A stretch of 64,000 nucleotides of DNA from Flectonema sp. DT1601 (Eukaryota > Euglenozoa > Diplonemea > Diplonemida > Diplonemidae): assembly GCA_964019425.1 (NCBI GenBank), contig OZ025799.1, positions 806,001 to 870,000 of the forward strand, in the 5' to 3' direction. A program made the translations under genes and the position numbers. Below, piece by piece: positions 16,975 to 29,450 of the stretch; position 1 is the stretch's first letter; every line of letters starts with the position of its first letter. Below the pieces are notes generated by a model that worked only from the letters and a program-made list of their open reading frames with translations, was not told where the DNA came from and made no database searches.

Positions 16975-17435
16975 AAAAAAAAAAAAAAAAAAAGACAATT
17001 CTCAAACTTTTCGAGGAGACGGAAGGAGAAGTTGAAATAGAAATCAACCAAAATATAGTTGCCACAAAGCATTAAGTTAGTAATAGCTGTATTAGCAGGA
17101 TTCTATCACGAAATAAAACAAACAGTTATGCCAGAAAACATTGCAAAACAAGATAAATCAATTATACGTTCACTGTTCAAAGGCAAGGCTCTTCTCAACA
17201 GAAAGTTAGACCAGTAGTCTTCCATGTGTGTGTTGTGTACAGCTACCTCATCACACGTTTTTCAGGACTACTGTCACTTCTTTTGCAGCACTGGAAAGTC
17301 GCCGCATGATAAATTAAGCAATATCAGCTTATCAAAATATACTGAGGGCGGCACTGTAGTGGATTCGTTTGCAAGAATAAATAATCACTCAGTTTTCGCA
17401 TCAATAATCTACACATGGGAATGAAATCAGAATCC
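16975..17435. other. Repeat remnant and 3' flank of receptor gene R1
   Basis: The left part (16997-17095) is an interspersed-repeat remnant. From about 17205 the sequence is the conserved receptor 3' flank (GACCAGTAGTCTTCCATGTG onward) that follows R1-R6 and presumably forms their 3'UTR. Confidence 0.6.
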
Positions 17436-20010
17436 CTAACACCTTCCATCGAGTTGGATAATGTCGAGGTTCTTCTTTGAGCAAACACTGCGCCAGTAAT
17501 CGTAAGTCCGATCACCAGTAAAAGAATTCAAGTCGCTGAGTAGCTTCTCCGCTACATCGAACTGACCGTCAGCCAGCATTTCAACAAACCCATTCCACTT
17601 CCCAAAGGTACTCTCCGCTTCCAATTGGTACATCCATTCTTCTTCTTGGACTTTTCGTAGCGCCTTCGCTTCGTATACCAACTGCGCTGCTTCTGATTGC
17701 TTTGCAAAACAAACCAACCGCACTGCAACACAGTCTACACAAACCCTGGAGTGTTCAGCACATCTCTTATCAATCAAACAACCATACTTTTCAAAGGCCG
17801 AATACCTCTCGAGTGTTGCTGCAAATGATACCATCGGAGATAAGATTGAGAACTTCTTCATCCCAACAATTCCGATGTTGCCCACCTTCGCTTCCCCGGA
17901 AGACGTTGCGAACGACAACGGCAGCTGACAGTCCGACTTCGCCATCAGCCCACACTTGACTGCACAAGAACGGTGGTCACTATTAGCTCGATTCGCATTG
18001 AAATACGCCATCAGTCTATCTCCGTTAAATGCATCGCACACTCCCTTGTTTTTCTCCACCGCGGATGTCAAGCATGTGATGAGAGAACAGTGTTGTTCAA
18101 TTATGACGTCGTTGTTCTTTCTTGAATGCCAACCGATGCTGTTGAACATGATGACACTTATTGTCTTCTTCTTCAATCCCATTTCAACTGCTTGGTGGTG
18201 TTGAGCCACAGATCGACTGTGCGACACCTGTGTCCTTGATGCTGAACTACCTAAACCAGAACTCTTTGAGAGTGGTGACTCTTGACTCTCCTCATCATCT
18301 GACTTCATCAACACACTTTGCGGCATGTAATTCTTGTACTCAATTAAATTCTTAACCATTTTCCTAAACGATTGCTGCATTGCCCTCACCTCACTCAGAG
18401 AGCTCAAAGATACCGTCAGATCCACGGAATCGGTTTCCATCACAGCAACAGCAGCCATGTCATCACTCAACACAATTAGTGGTGAGATTATAATATTTGT
18501 GAACACAACAGAGAGCCCTAATAGAATCACTACACAAGTAGCTGTCACTACGTACATGATGGTGTAGTTCTTATCACGTTCATCATCTGTGTCTTGTTTG
18601 TCTTTCACAATTTGAACACGAATAACTTCAGCAGCATCATCAATAACAGACATCACACTATTACGAGGGACAAGAAGGACTAGGTACCAATGAATGTCTA
18701 ATAACTTTACAGAAGCAACTCGCACCCAGTAGAGAACTGATGTGTTGGTGTCTGTCCAGTCAGCAACTGTTCCCGCTGGCAAACTCTCAATGTGGTCGTA
18801 GTACTCACCGTAATTGCTGTTGTTCGCCATTTCTATCATGTGCCTGCCGTGTCTTGCGATTGGAGAGAGTTTCCCGTCTATCATTCCATTCAAAGTGTGA
18901 TTGACGATTGGGAATGGCACACCTAATTTCCAGATTTCAAAACCTTCTGCATTAAGCTGTCTAATGGTGTAGGCTGCCTCACCAACATTGCAACCTGTAA
19001 TGTGCTCCACTTTACCAGTCCAGAGATTCTTTTCCAAAGAGTAAAGAACAGACCCGTCAGGGAGCGCTGCTTCCTTCATCATGAGACTGATACCTGTCGT
19101 ATCGATAACGGCTCTGACATAACCTGTTCGGAATGCTTGTCTTGGATAAATATTAACTTGCTCAGGATGCGTTATCGGCGTACAAGCGGTCATCGAAATA
19201 GAAGGACCGGTACTGCTGATCGGAGAATGTATTGTGGCATCAGACTCAATTAGTATTGTATTTTGATCTGGGTTCATCATGTTGTGAAAACATCTGTTCT
19301 TCAGAGTCGTCTCCGTCTGTGATACTGTTTGCGCCAAATCAGCAAAACATCTGCCTGCCTGACCTAAATCAGCATAATTACAAGGTCCCTCAATGATATG
19401 ACCTGATGCGTTTGCTTTTCCAAACTCAATAACATCCTGATAGTTAAATGGACCATACGGATATGATAAACGACCCTCTGCGACAACCTGAATGAAACTT
19501 CCATCGTCGTATTGCCCAGCAACAAAGAAACTCATAAGCCCTCCCCACGCACCACCATAAGCTTGTCGAATTGTTTCACTATTAGGAGTGACATTCCACA
19601 TGATAACAGAAATACTTACATATCCGTATTGTTCCATAGCGGATAAGTGTTTAGCGAAGACAGCTTTTCTGATTGTTTTCTCCATGAAGTCAGGATTGGC
19701 TACTTCATCAGGGTGAAATTGTGTTAAGAATTTCACCATATCTCTCGAAAGAATTGAAGGGCCGGCAATCGTTCCATAGACTCTTGTTCTGAAATCCATC
19801 AACACCGACAACAATAATTGTGCAGTCACACTCCTCACATTAGTACCACCACTTTCCATACACTGAGAAATACCTCGATCTCCTGTAGCACGAGCATCAT
19901 CTGTCGACTTGTTCCCCGTCGAGATCGACATCCCTCCCAAGATCAGACCTGTCGCAAAGATCATCGACACTGCCAGTGCCAGTGAGTGACTGAACACCAA
20001 GTATTCCCAT
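17436..20010 (-). pseudogene. Receptor R1: Cache-like ectodomain plus degenerate cyclase, with N-terminal 2-nt frameshift
   Basis: The gene is like the others of the array but lacks two bases near 19982: the other copies read GTGCCAGAGTGAGTG on the plus strand and R1 reads GTGCCAGTGAGTG. From the ATG at 20010 only about 10 residues (MGILGVQSLT) are in frame before the shift; the remaining roughly 848 codons are intact and uncorrupted. A downstream Met at family position 17 (MIFATGLILGG) could start a product lacking half of TM1. The intact rest suggests either a very recent lesion, use of that start, or a sequencing slip. The ectodomain belongs to type A (with R2), whereas the cytoplasmic linker (ESPLSKSSGLGSS) belongs to the R4/R5/R6 type. 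The leader acceptor is at 20034-20035. Confidence 0.7.
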
Positions 20011-21546
20011 TTTCTTAAAATGAGAAAAGAAACCTGCAGTGAGGAGTATGATTAACAAAGGAAAGGAAAGGAAATAGAGAACCAATAAATACATGACATG
20101 TCAACAGAACACATCACAAAATGGGTGGAATAGTATGCAAGCTACCAGAGAAGAAGCTTCTATTCTATTAAGACAGATGATGGAGTTGTTTCTAAGGACT
20201 AGACCACATCCAGAGTCCAAGAAAATGAGAAAGTGACACCTTACGAGTACGCAAGCTGCCAGAGAGGCTACTACAACTACTGTCTTGCAACAACTATCTA
20301 AAGAGGTGTCACAATGAAGTCAGAATTTTAAATTACATCAGAAAGAGAAATTTATCTCAGACTCACAGATGCATGTACTAAAAACACAAAACATGTGATT
20401 ATTATTCAGTCAAAACATGTAATAACAAAACAAGTGATTAGCTTCATACAAAAACAAAACACCGTAAACCTGCTACAAGTGAATTGCACTATTACTTCAA
20501 CTGAAAACCTCATTTCCCAGACATGAATTAGAATTCGTACGTCCAACAACTATGTATGTTTTGCTGTAGTTGTTATTGTAATATTGTCTCTGGATTCCTT
20601 TTAAACAATATAAAAAAAAAAAAAAAAAAAAACAACAACTTCAGCATCAGTCACACGTATACAAATATTAATCAAAAAATAATTACATATGCAGAGAGGG
20701 AAAAATACTGCGAGAAGCGAAAAAGTTTTTGCAGTGACAACTAAAAATATAGGGCTAATAGGAAAAAAACAGAATTAAGTCGCGCATTAGTTAGTATAAG
20801 TACTAACAGTGTAACAGTCGGAGATCGCTACCAGCCGTCAGTGTAAATGCTCATCATTTAATATTAATTCCAAAAAGTGGAAAGACGAAGGGCAGTTGAC
20901 ACATACAAAAGGTTTTTACAACACTGAAAAGTGCTTGCAAAAAAAGAAGAATAAATAATAATTTTATCTAACCAATCACATCACTCATATATACCACCAC
21001 ACAACATAATAATAATGTGTTATTAGTTATGAATGTGATGACTTTAACTCACAAGGTTAGCATATATGAAAACTGTGATGTGATTGTTATTCAAAACTAC
21101 ACAATCTCAGCCAAAGTAAATCATTACAAGATACACACTTCTAACTCTTACAACAAAACAGTAGGCGACTTACTACAAGAAAATGAGGAAGTAGTTGATC
21201 GCAGACAGTTAAACTGACACACAGGGAAATAGATAACATCACAACTCTCAAATAGTACTATTTCTTCATCAGTCGGTGAAGGGGAAGAAATAATTAATAA
21301 ACGAGAAACGTAAAATTGAGTTGAGCACATCCGCTAGACCAGTAGTCTTCCATGTGTGTGTTGTACGTTTTTCAGGACTACTGTCACTTCTTTTGCAGCA
21401 CTGGAAAGTCGCCGCAAGATAAATTAAAAAATAATCAGCTTATCAAAATATACTGAGGGCGGCACTACAGTGGATTCGTTTGCAAGAATAAATAATCACT
21501 CAGTTTTCGCATCAATAATCTACATATGGGAATGAAATCAAAATCC
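20011..21546. other. Spacer R1-R2: 5' flank of R1 and 3' flank of R2
   Basis: 20011-20230 is the conserved receptor 5' flank, including the pyrimidine tract that on the minus strand reads TATTTCCTTTCCTTTCC before the acceptor. 20610-20632 is an A20 run. From about 20960 to 21546 runs the 3' flank shared with R3 (25340-25941). No separate gene was seen. Confidence 0.6.
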
Positions 21547-24114
21547 TTAACAGAGTTGGATAATGTCGAGGTTCTTCTTTGAGCAAACACTGCGCCAGTG
21601 ATTAGAAGTCCGATCACCAGTAAAAGAATTCAAGTCGCTGAGTAGCTTCTCCGCTTCATCGAAATGACCGGCAGCCAGCATTTCAACAAACCCATTCCAC
21701 TTCCCAAAGGTACTCTCCGCTTCCAATTGGTACATCCATTCTTCTTCTTCGACTTTTCGTAGCGCCTTCGCTTCGTAGACCAACTGCGCTGCTTCTGATT
21801 GCTTTGCAAAACAAACCAACCGCACTGCACGAAAGTCTACATGAACCCTGGAGTGTTCAGCACATCTCTTATCAATCAAACCATTGTACCCCTCAGAAGC
21901 CGAATACTTTTCGAGTGCTGCTGCAAATGATACCATCGGAGATAAGATTGAGAACTTCTTCATCCCAACAATTCCGATGTTGCCCACCTTCGCTTCCCCG
22001 GAAGACGTTGCGAACGACAACGGCAGCTGACAGTCCGACTTCGCCATCAGCCCACACTTGACTGCACAGGAACGGTGGTCACTATTAGCTCGATTCGCAT
22101 TGAAATACGCCATCAGTCTATCTCCGTTAAATGCATCGCACACTCCCTTGTTTTTCTCCACCGCGGATGTCAAGCATGTGATGAGAGAACAGTGTTGTTC
22201 AATTATGACGTCGTTGTTCTTTCTTGAATGCCAACCGATGCTGTTGAACATGATGACACTTATTGTCTTCTTCTTCAATCCCATTTCAATTGCCTGGTGA
22301 TGAACAAAAGATCGAGTGTGCGACACCTGTGTCCTTGATGCTGAACTACCTATGCCAGTACTCTTAGTGACTGCTGACACTTCTTCACTCTCCTCATCAT
22401 CTGACTTCATCAACACACTTTGCGGCATGTAATTCTTGTACTCAATTAAATTCTTAACCATTTTCCTAAACGATTGCTGCATTGCCCTCACCTCACTCAG
22501 AGAGCTCAAAGCTACCGTCAGATTCACGGAATCGGTTTCCATCACAGCAACAGCAGCCATGTCATCACTCAACACAATTAGTGGTGAGATTATAATATTT
22601 GTGAACACAACAGAGAGCCCTAATAGAATCACTACACAAGTAGCTGTCACTACGTACATGATGGTGTAGTTCTTATCACGTTCATCATCTGTGTCTTGTT
22701 TGTCTTTCACAATTTGAACACGAATAACTTCAGCAGCATCATCAATAACAGACATCACACTATTACGAGGGACTAAAAGGACTAGGTACCAATGAATGTC
22801 TAATAACTTTACAGAAGCAACTCGCACCCAGTAGAGAACTGATGTGTTGGTGTCTGTCCAGTCAGCAACTGTTCCCGCTGGCAAACTCTCAATGTGGTCG
22901 TAGTACTCACCGTAATTGCTGTTGTTCGCCATTTCTATCATGTGCCTGCCGTGTCTTGCGATTGGAGAGAGTTCCCCGTCTATCATTCCATTCAAAGTGT
23001 GATTGACGATTGGGAATGGCACACCTAATTTCCAGATTTCAAAACCTCTTTCATCAAACTGCCTTATAGTGAAGGCTGCCTCACCAACATTGCAACCTGT
23101 AATGTGCTCCACTTTACCAGTCCAGAGATTCTTTTCCAAAGAGTAAAGAACAGACCCGTCAGGGAGCGCTGTTTCCTTCATCATGAGACTGATACCTGTC
23201 GTATCGATAACGGCTCTGACATAACCTGTTCGGAATGCTTGTCTTGGATAAATATTAACTTGCTCAGGATGCGTTATCGGCGTACAAGCGGTCATCGAAA
23301 TAGAAGGACCGGTACTGCTGATCGGAGAATGTATTGTGGCATCAGACTCAATTAGTATTGTATTTTGATCTGGGTTCATCATGTTGTGAAAACATCTGTT
23401 TATCAGAGTCTCCTCCGTCTGTGATACAGTTACTTTCAAACTAGAAAAACATCTGCCTCCCTGACCTAAATCAGCATAATTACAAGGTCCCTCTGCGAAA
23501 TGACCTGATCCGTTTACTTGTCCATACTGAGCAAAATCCTGATAGTTAAATGGACCATACGGATATGATAAACGACTCTCTACAGCAACCTGAAGGAAAC
23601 TTCCATCGTCGTATTGCCCAGCAACAAAGAAACTTAGATGCCCTCCCCACGCACCACCATAAGCTTGCCGAAGAGTTTCACTGTTAGGAGTGACATTCCA
23701 CATGACAATAGCAAGACTTACATATCCGTATTGTTCCATAGCGGATAAGTGTTTGGAGAAGAGAACTTTTCTGGTTATTTTCTCCATGAAGTCAGGATTA
23801 GCTACTTCATCAGGGTGAAATTGTGTTAAGAATTTCACCATATCTCTCGAAAGAATTGAAGGGCCGGCAATCGTTCCATAGACTCTTGTTCTGAAATCCA
23901 TCAACACCGACAACAATAATTGTGCAGTCACACTCCTCACATTACTACCACCACTTTCCATACACTGAGAAATACCTCGATCTCCTGTAGCACGAGCATC
24001 ATCTGTCGACTTGTTCCCCGTCGAGATCGACATCCCTCCCAAGATCAGACCTGTCGCAAAGATCATCGACACTGCCAGTGCCAGAGTGAGTGACTGAACA
24101 CCAAGTATTCCCAT
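21547..24114 (-). CDS. Receptor R2: TM-Cache-TM-HAMP-pseudocyclase, ectodomain type A
   Basis: The protein has 855 residues from MGILGVQSLTLALAV at 24114; the in-frame ATG further upstream lies before the acceptor (24138-24139) and is excluded. Layout: TM1 9-30; ectodomain 31-484 with N-glycosylation sites; a Cache-type end with HWYLVLLVPRNSVM near 441; TM2 485-508; HAMP-like helices 509-555; Ser-rich linker; cyclase-like domain from about 612; helical C-terminal tail. The ectodomain is type A (shared with R1). The linker is type 2 (EVSAVTKSTGIG), shared with R3. The stretch SASEGYNGLIDKRCAEHSR is shared only with R7. The C-terminus is shortened by a small deletion and ends IIQLC instead of IIQLDGRC. 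It is probably a sensor in the cell or flagellar membrane (inference). Confidence 0.8.
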   Translation of the reverse strand: MGILGVQSLTLALAVSMIFATGLILGGMSISTGNKSTDDARATGDRGISQCMESGGSNVRSVTAQLLLSVLMDFRTRVYGTIAGPSILSRDMVKFLTQFHPDEVANPDFMEKITRKVLFSKHLSAMEQYGYVSLAIVMWNVTPNSETLRQAYGGAWGGHLSFFVAGQYDDGSFLQVAVESRLSYPYGPFNYQDFAQYGQVNGSGHFAEGPCNYADLGQGGRCFSSLKVTVSQTEETLINRCFHNMMNPDQNTILIESDATIHSPISSTGPSISMTACTPITHPEQVNIYPRQAFRTGYVRAVIDTTGISLMMKETALPDGSVLYSLEKNLWTGKVEHITGCNVGEAAFTIRQFDERGFEIWKLGVPFPIVNHTLNGMIDGELSPIARHGRHMIEMANNSNYGEYYDHIESLPAGTVADWTDTNTSVLYWVRVASVKLLDIHWYLVLLVPRNSVMSVIDDAAEVIRVQIVKDKQDTDDERDKNYTIMYVVTATCVVILLGLSVVFTNIIISPLIVLSDDMAAVAVMETDSVNLTVALSSLSEVRAMQQSFRKMVKNLIEYKNYMPQSVLMKSDDEESEEVSAVTKSTGIGSSASRTQVSHTRSFVHHQAIEMGLKKKTISVIMFNSIGWHSRKNNDVIIEQHCSLITCLTSAVEKNKGVCDAFNGDRLMAYFNANRANSDHRSCAVKCGLMAKSDCQLPLSFATSSGEAKVGNIGIVGMKKFSILSPMVSFAAALEKYSASEGYNGLIDKRCAEHSRVHVDFRAVRLVCFAKQSEAAQLVYEAKALRKVEEEEWMYQLEAESTFGKWNGFVEMLAAGHFDEAEKLLSDLNSFTGDRTSNHWRSVCSKKNLDIIQLC

Positions 24115-25941
24115 TTTCTTAAAATGAGAAAAGAAACCTGCAGTGAGGAGTATGATTAACAAAGGAAAGGAAAGGAAATAGAGAACCAATAAATACATGA
24201 CATGTCAACAGAACACATCACAAAATGGGTGGAATAGTACGAAAGCTACCAGGCTACGACAAGATTCAGGTTCACATAACCTTTTTTCTTTTCGAAATAA
24301 GATAAACATTTTTGACTAAATCTTAGTTGGCTTTTTGAACTACTTGTTACGCAGGTGAAATCTGTTTAGTTTTTTCTAATTTTTTTGAACTTAGAAAAAA
24401 TTAAAACAAATTATTAATTAAATTGTTACAAAGTTCTTCAATTTTAAAAAGGGGAATTGAGACGTGATTTCAACAGGTTCACCTCACTACCCCGAACATA
24501 ATTGTAAGCTTCTCGATTAGACTCACATATACATTTATAGCAATGCCAATGTAGTCGCATCAAGAGACTTACAGCTAAGGGTCTGTCTTGCAACAACTAT
24601 CTTAAGAGGTGTCACAATGAAGTTAGAATTTTAAATTACATCAGAAAGAGAAATATATTTCAGACTCACTGAAATAGGAGAGGAACTTTTTTATCATAAA
24701 TAATAGAAAGGAAACAAAAAAAAAAAAAGAAAAACTTCAGCATTCAGTCACACATTCGAAAGAGCAACAACAGCGGGAACAGACGAAAAGTTAATCAAAA
24801 AATAATTACATATATAGAGAGAAAGAAAACATTAGACTAATAGGAAGAAATGGAAATTAAGTCGCTATTACAGTCGAGATATTATATGAGTCGTCATCCA
24901 ATTTGCGTTTTACTTTATCTTCGCATATTATCACTAGTCCTATATTCGCCGTTTACCATTTAACACAGTCCCCTTATATATGTGTCGCACATGAGTTAGT
25001 ATTAAAGGTTATCAGTCAAAAGAAGGGGAGAGGGCGGGAAAATTCAATCGAATGCAAAAGTTCGTAGGACAACAAACAAATAATGTTTGGTTTCGCACAT
25101 TAGTTAGTTTGCTGGCAGCATTTTAAGAATTTAATTATTTACTACTTACGCAGCCTGGGAAGCCAAGAATCAAAAAAAGCCCAACAGTGTAACAGTCAGA
25201 TCGCTACCAGCCGAATGACAAAAGAACCATATATTCAGGAACTATATGTTCAGTGTAAATGCTCATCATTTGATATTAAAGACGAAGAGCTGTTGACACA
25301 TACAAAAGGATTTTACAACACTGAAAAGTGCTTGCAAAAAAAGAAAAATAAATAATAATTTTATCTAACCAATCACATCACTCATATATACCACCACACA
25401 ACATAATAATAATGTGTTATTAGTTATGAATGTGATGACTTTAACTCACAAGGTTAGCATATATGAAAACTGTGATGTGATTGTTATTCAAAACTACACA
25501 ATCTCAGCCAAAGTAAATCATTACAAGATACACACTTCTAACTCTTACAACAAAACAGTAGGCGACTTACTACAAGAAAATGAGGAAGTAGTTGATCGCA
25601 GACAGTTAAACTGACACACAGGGAAATAGATAACATCACAACTCTCAAATAGTACTATTTCTTCATCAGTCGGTGAAGGGGAAGAAATAATTAATAAAAG
25701 AACACATCCGCTAGACCAGTAGTCTTCCATGTGTGTGTTGTGTACAGCTACCTCATCACACGTTTTTCAGGACTACTGTCACTTCTTTTGCAGCACTGGA
25801 AAGTCGCCGCAAGATAAATTAAAAAATAATCAGCTTATCAAAATATACTGAGGGCGGCACTGTAGTGGATTCGTTTGCAAGAATAAATAATCACTCAGTT
25901 TTCGCATCAATAATCTACACATGGGAATGAAATCAAAATCC
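24115..25941. other. Spacer R2-R3
   Basis: 24115-24245 is the receptor 5' flank. The middle has no gene; 24791-24826 (GTTAATCAAA, then AATAATTACATATATAG) is the uninterrupted form of the site that carries a pogo-like element at 36269. 25340-25941 is the receptor 3' flank, nearly identical to that of R2. Confidence 0.6.
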
Positions 25942-28503
25942 CTAACACCTTCCATCGAGTTGGATAATGTCGAGGTTCTTCTTTGAGCAAACACTGCGCC
26001 AGCAATTGAATGTCCGATCACCAGTAAAAGAATTCAAGTCGCTGAGTAGCTTCTCCGCTTCATCGAACTGACTGGCAGCCAGCATTTCAACAAACTCATT
26101 CCACTTCCCAAAGGTACTCTCCGCTTCCAATTGGTACATCCATTCTTCTTCTTGGACTTTTCGTAGCGCCTTCGCTTCGTAGACCAACTGCGCTGCTTCT
26201 GAATGCTTTGCAAAGCAAACCAACCGCACTGCACGAGAGTCTACACACATGCTGGTGAACTCAGCGCATCTCTTATCAATCAAACAATCATACTTTTCAA
26301 AGGCCGAATACTTTTCGAGTGCTGCTGCAAATGATACGATCGGAGATAAGATTGAGAACTTCTTCATCCCAACAATTCCGATGTTGCCCACCTTCGCTTC
26401 CCCGGAAGACGTTGCGAACGACAACGGCAGCTGACAGTCCGACTTCGCCATCAGCCCACACTTGACTGCATAGGGACGATGATCAGCACTAGCTCGATTC
26501 GCATTGAAATACGCCATCAGTCTATCTCCGTTAAATGCATCGCACACTCCCTTGTTTTTCTCCACCGCGGATGTCAAGCATGTGATGAGAGAACAATGTT
26601 GTTCAATTATGACGTCGTTGTTCTTTCTTGAATGCCAACCGATGCTGTTGAACATGATGACACTTATTGTCTTCTTCTTCAATCCCATTTCAACTGCTTG
26701 ATGATGAACAAAAGATCGACTGTGGGACAATGAACTACTAAAACCAGTACTCTTAGTGACTGCTGACACTTCTTGACTCTCCTCATCATCTGACTTCATC
26801 AACACACTTTGCGGCATGTAATTCTTGTACTCAATTAAATTCTTAACCATTTTCCTAAACGATTGCTGCATTGCCCTCACCTCACTCAGAGAGCTCAAAG
26901 ATACCGTCAGATCCACGGAATCGGTTTCCATCACAGCAACAGCAGCCATGTCATCACTCAACACAATTAGTGGTGAGATTATAATATTTGTGAACACAAC
27001 AGAGAGCCCTAATAGAATCACTACACAAGTAGCTGTCACTGCGTACATGATGGTGTAGTTCTTATCACGTTCATCATCTGTGTCTTGTTTGTCTTTCACA
27101 ATTTGAACACGAATAACTTCAGCAGCATCATCAATAACAGACATCACACTATTACGAGGGACTAAAAGGACTAGGTACCAATGAATGTCTAATAACTTTA
27201 CAGAAGCAACTCGCACCCAGTAGAGAACTGATGTGTTGGTGTCTGTCCAGTCAGCAACTGTTCCCGCTGGCAAACTCTCAATGTGGTCGTAGTACTCACC
27301 GTAATTGCTGTTGTTCGCCATTTCTATCATGTGCCTGCCGTGTCTTGCGATTGGAGAGAGTTCCCCGTATACCAGTCCATTCAAAGTGTGATTGACGATT
27401 GGGAATGGCATCCCTGTTCGCCAGATTTCAATACCTTCTGGACTAAGCTGCCTTATGGTGAAGGCTGCCTCACCAACATTGCAACCTGTAATGTGCTCCA
27501 CTTTACCATCCCAGGGATTCTTTTCCAAAGAGTAAAGAACAGACCCTTCAGGGAGCGCTGTTTCCTTCATCATGAGACTGATACCTGTCGTATCGATAGT
27601 AGTTGTGACATAACCTGTTCGGTGTCCTTGTCTTGGATAATAATTAACCTGCTCAGGATGTGCTATCGGCATACAAGCGCTTGTCGAGACAGTAGGACCA
27701 GCTCCACTAATCGGAGAATGTATTATGGCATCAGGCTCAATTAGGATTGTATTTTGATCTGGGTTCATCATGTTGTGAAAACATCTGCCCCTCAAAATTT
27801 CACGCACCGCTATTGGAGTTGCGTTTGTATCAGCAAAACATCTGCCAACCTTAGTGAAATCAGCATAATTACAAGGTCCCTCAATGATATGACCTGATCT
27901 ATTTGTGTTTCCAAATTGAAGATAACTCTGATAGTTAAATGGACCATACGGATATGATAAACGACCCTCTGCGACAAGCTGATTGAAACTTCCATCGTCG
28001 TATAGTCCAGCAACATAGTAGATTAGATGACTTCCCCACGCACCACCATAAGCTTGTCGAAGTGTTTCACTGTTAGGAGTGACATCCCACATGATAAGAG
28101 TTATACTTATAGGTCCGTATTGTCGCATAGCGGATAAGTGTTTAGCGAAGACAGCTTTTCTGATTATTTTCTCCATGAAGTCAGGATTACCTACTTCATC
28201 AGGGTGAAATTGTGATATGTAATTCACTAGATCTCTCGAAATGATTGAAGGGCCGGCAATACTTCCATAGGCTCTTGTTCTGAAATCCATCAACACCGAC
28301 AACAATAATTGTGCAGTCACACTCCTCACATTAGTACCACCACTTTCCATACACTGAGAAATACCTCGATCTCCTGTAGCACGAGCATCATCTGTCGACT
28401 TGTTCCCCGTCGAGATCGACATCCCTCCCAAGATCAGACCTGTCGCAAAGATCATCGACACTGCCAGTGCCAGAGTGAGTGACTGAACACCAAGTATTCC
28501 CAT
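25942..28503 (-). CDS. Receptor R3: ectodomain type B, linker type 2
   Basis: The protein has 853 residues from the ATG at 28503, with the acceptor at 28527-28528. The ectodomain (residues about 75-375) is type B, marked by RAYGSIAGPSIISRDLVNY and AGLYDDGSFNQLVAEGR, and is almost identical to R4. The linker EVSAVTKSTGFSSSLSHSRS is type 2, as in R2, with a five-residue shortening. The cyclase-like region has RASADHRPYAVKCGL where most copies have RANSDHRSCAVKCGL, and CAEFTSMCVDSRAV is unique to this copy. The N-half matching R4 and the C-half matching R2 is direct evidence of recombination in the conserved centre. No frame damage is seen. Confidence 0.8.
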   Translation of the reverse strand: MGILGVQSLTLALAVSMIFATGLILGGMSISTGNKSTDDARATGDRGISQCMESGGTNVRSVTAQLLLSVLMDFRTRAYGSIAGPSIISRDLVNYISQFHPDEVGNPDFMEKIIRKAVFAKHLSAMRQYGPISITLIMWDVTPNSETLRQAYGGAWGSHLIYYVAGLYDDGSFNQLVAEGRLSYPYGPFNYQSYLQFGNTNRSGHIIEGPCNYADFTKVGRCFADTNATPIAVREILRGRCFHNMMNPDQNTILIEPDAIIHSPISGAGPTVSTSACMPIAHPEQVNYYPRQGHRTGYVTTTIDTTGISLMMKETALPEGSVLYSLEKNPWDGKVEHITGCNVGEAAFTIRQLSPEGIEIWRTGMPFPIVNHTLNGLVYGELSPIARHGRHMIEMANNSNYGEYYDHIESLPAGTVADWTDTNTSVLYWVRVASVKLLDIHWYLVLLVPRNSVMSVIDDAAEVIRVQIVKDKQDTDDERDKNYTIMYAVTATCVVILLGLSVVFTNIIISPLIVLSDDMAAVAVMETDSVDLTVSLSSLSEVRAMQQSFRKMVKNLIEYKNYMPQSVLMKSDDEESQEVSAVTKSTGFSSSLSHSRSFVHHQAVEMGLKKKTISVIMFNSIGWHSRKNNDVIIEQHCSLITCLTSAVEKNKGVCDAFNGDRLMAYFNANRASADHRPYAVKCGLMAKSDCQLPLSFATSSGEAKVGNIGIVGMKKFSILSPIVSFAAALEKYSAFEKYDCLIDKRCAEFTSMCVDSRAVRLVCFAKHSEAAQLVYEAKALRKVQEEEWMYQLEAESTFGKWNEFVEMLAASQFDEAEKLLSDLNSFTGDRTFNCWRSVCSKKNLDIIQLDGRC

Positions 28504-29450
28504 TTTCTTAAAATGAGAAAAGAAACCTGCAGTGAGGAGTATGATTAACAAAGGAAAGGAAAGGAAAGGAAATAGAGAACCAATAAATACATGACATGTC
28601 AACAGAACACATCACAAAATGGGTGGAATAGTATGCAAGCTACCAGAGAAGAAGCTTCTATTCTATTAAGACAGATGATGGAGTTGTTTCTAAGGATTAG
28701 ACCACATCCAGAGTCCAAGAAAATGATAAAGTGACACCTTACGAAAGAGATTTAACAAGAATTTCGGTACACATCCACGATGATCAAGAGAGGAACACTA
28801 CTACGTTATCAAAGATAAATAAATAATCAAATTAATCATAACTGGTTTCGAGTTAAAACTAAAAGAAATCTTTCTTCGGAACCTACCGCTTACCAGCCCT
28901 TATCAAGGAAGAAAGAGGGGTGATACCGCAGCAAACTAATTTTCCCTTAAAGTGACCAGTTAGTATTAATGGTTATCAGTCAATCAAAAAAAGTTAATCG
29001 AATACAAAAAGTTCGTTGAGCAACAAACAAATAATGATTGGTTTCGGGTTAACATTAGAAAATCTTTCTTCAGACTATTTCCCTTACCCAGCCAGGTAGC
29101 GAGGCTCCCAGGGTAGAATAGACCACGCAATTGGGGTGTAAAAAATATATTTTAAGAAGAACTAAAGATACGGTAATATGAACACAACTATAAATAAGAT
29201 TGTCACACAAAACTAATCACCTTAAATAGGAACCTAAGTTGCTGTCAAATAATGGCCAAGTTGGGTTCTTAATTAGTTGTTTTATTTGATTAATCAAATA
29301 CTCATTCAAATGGTTGAGTTTAAACATATAGTCAAGCAACAAAATATGTATCAAAATATGTATCAAAATATGTATCAAGTACTTGACTGAATAGAATATT
29401 TGGAGCGGGGAGATTTAATACGATACGAAAAGATATTTATTTATTTATTT

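Noticed and set aside
17956-18204. Plus-strand frames recurring under each receptor gene
   Set aside because: They recur because the opposite-strand coding sequence is repeated. Their positions follow the receptor codons and they have no start context or domain.
24115-24198. N-terminal extension MYLLVLYFLSFPLLIILLTA of the receptors
   Set aside because: It is the translation of the pyrimidine tract and acceptor upstream of the leader. R6 and R7 lack it, while MGILGVQSLT is common to all copies.
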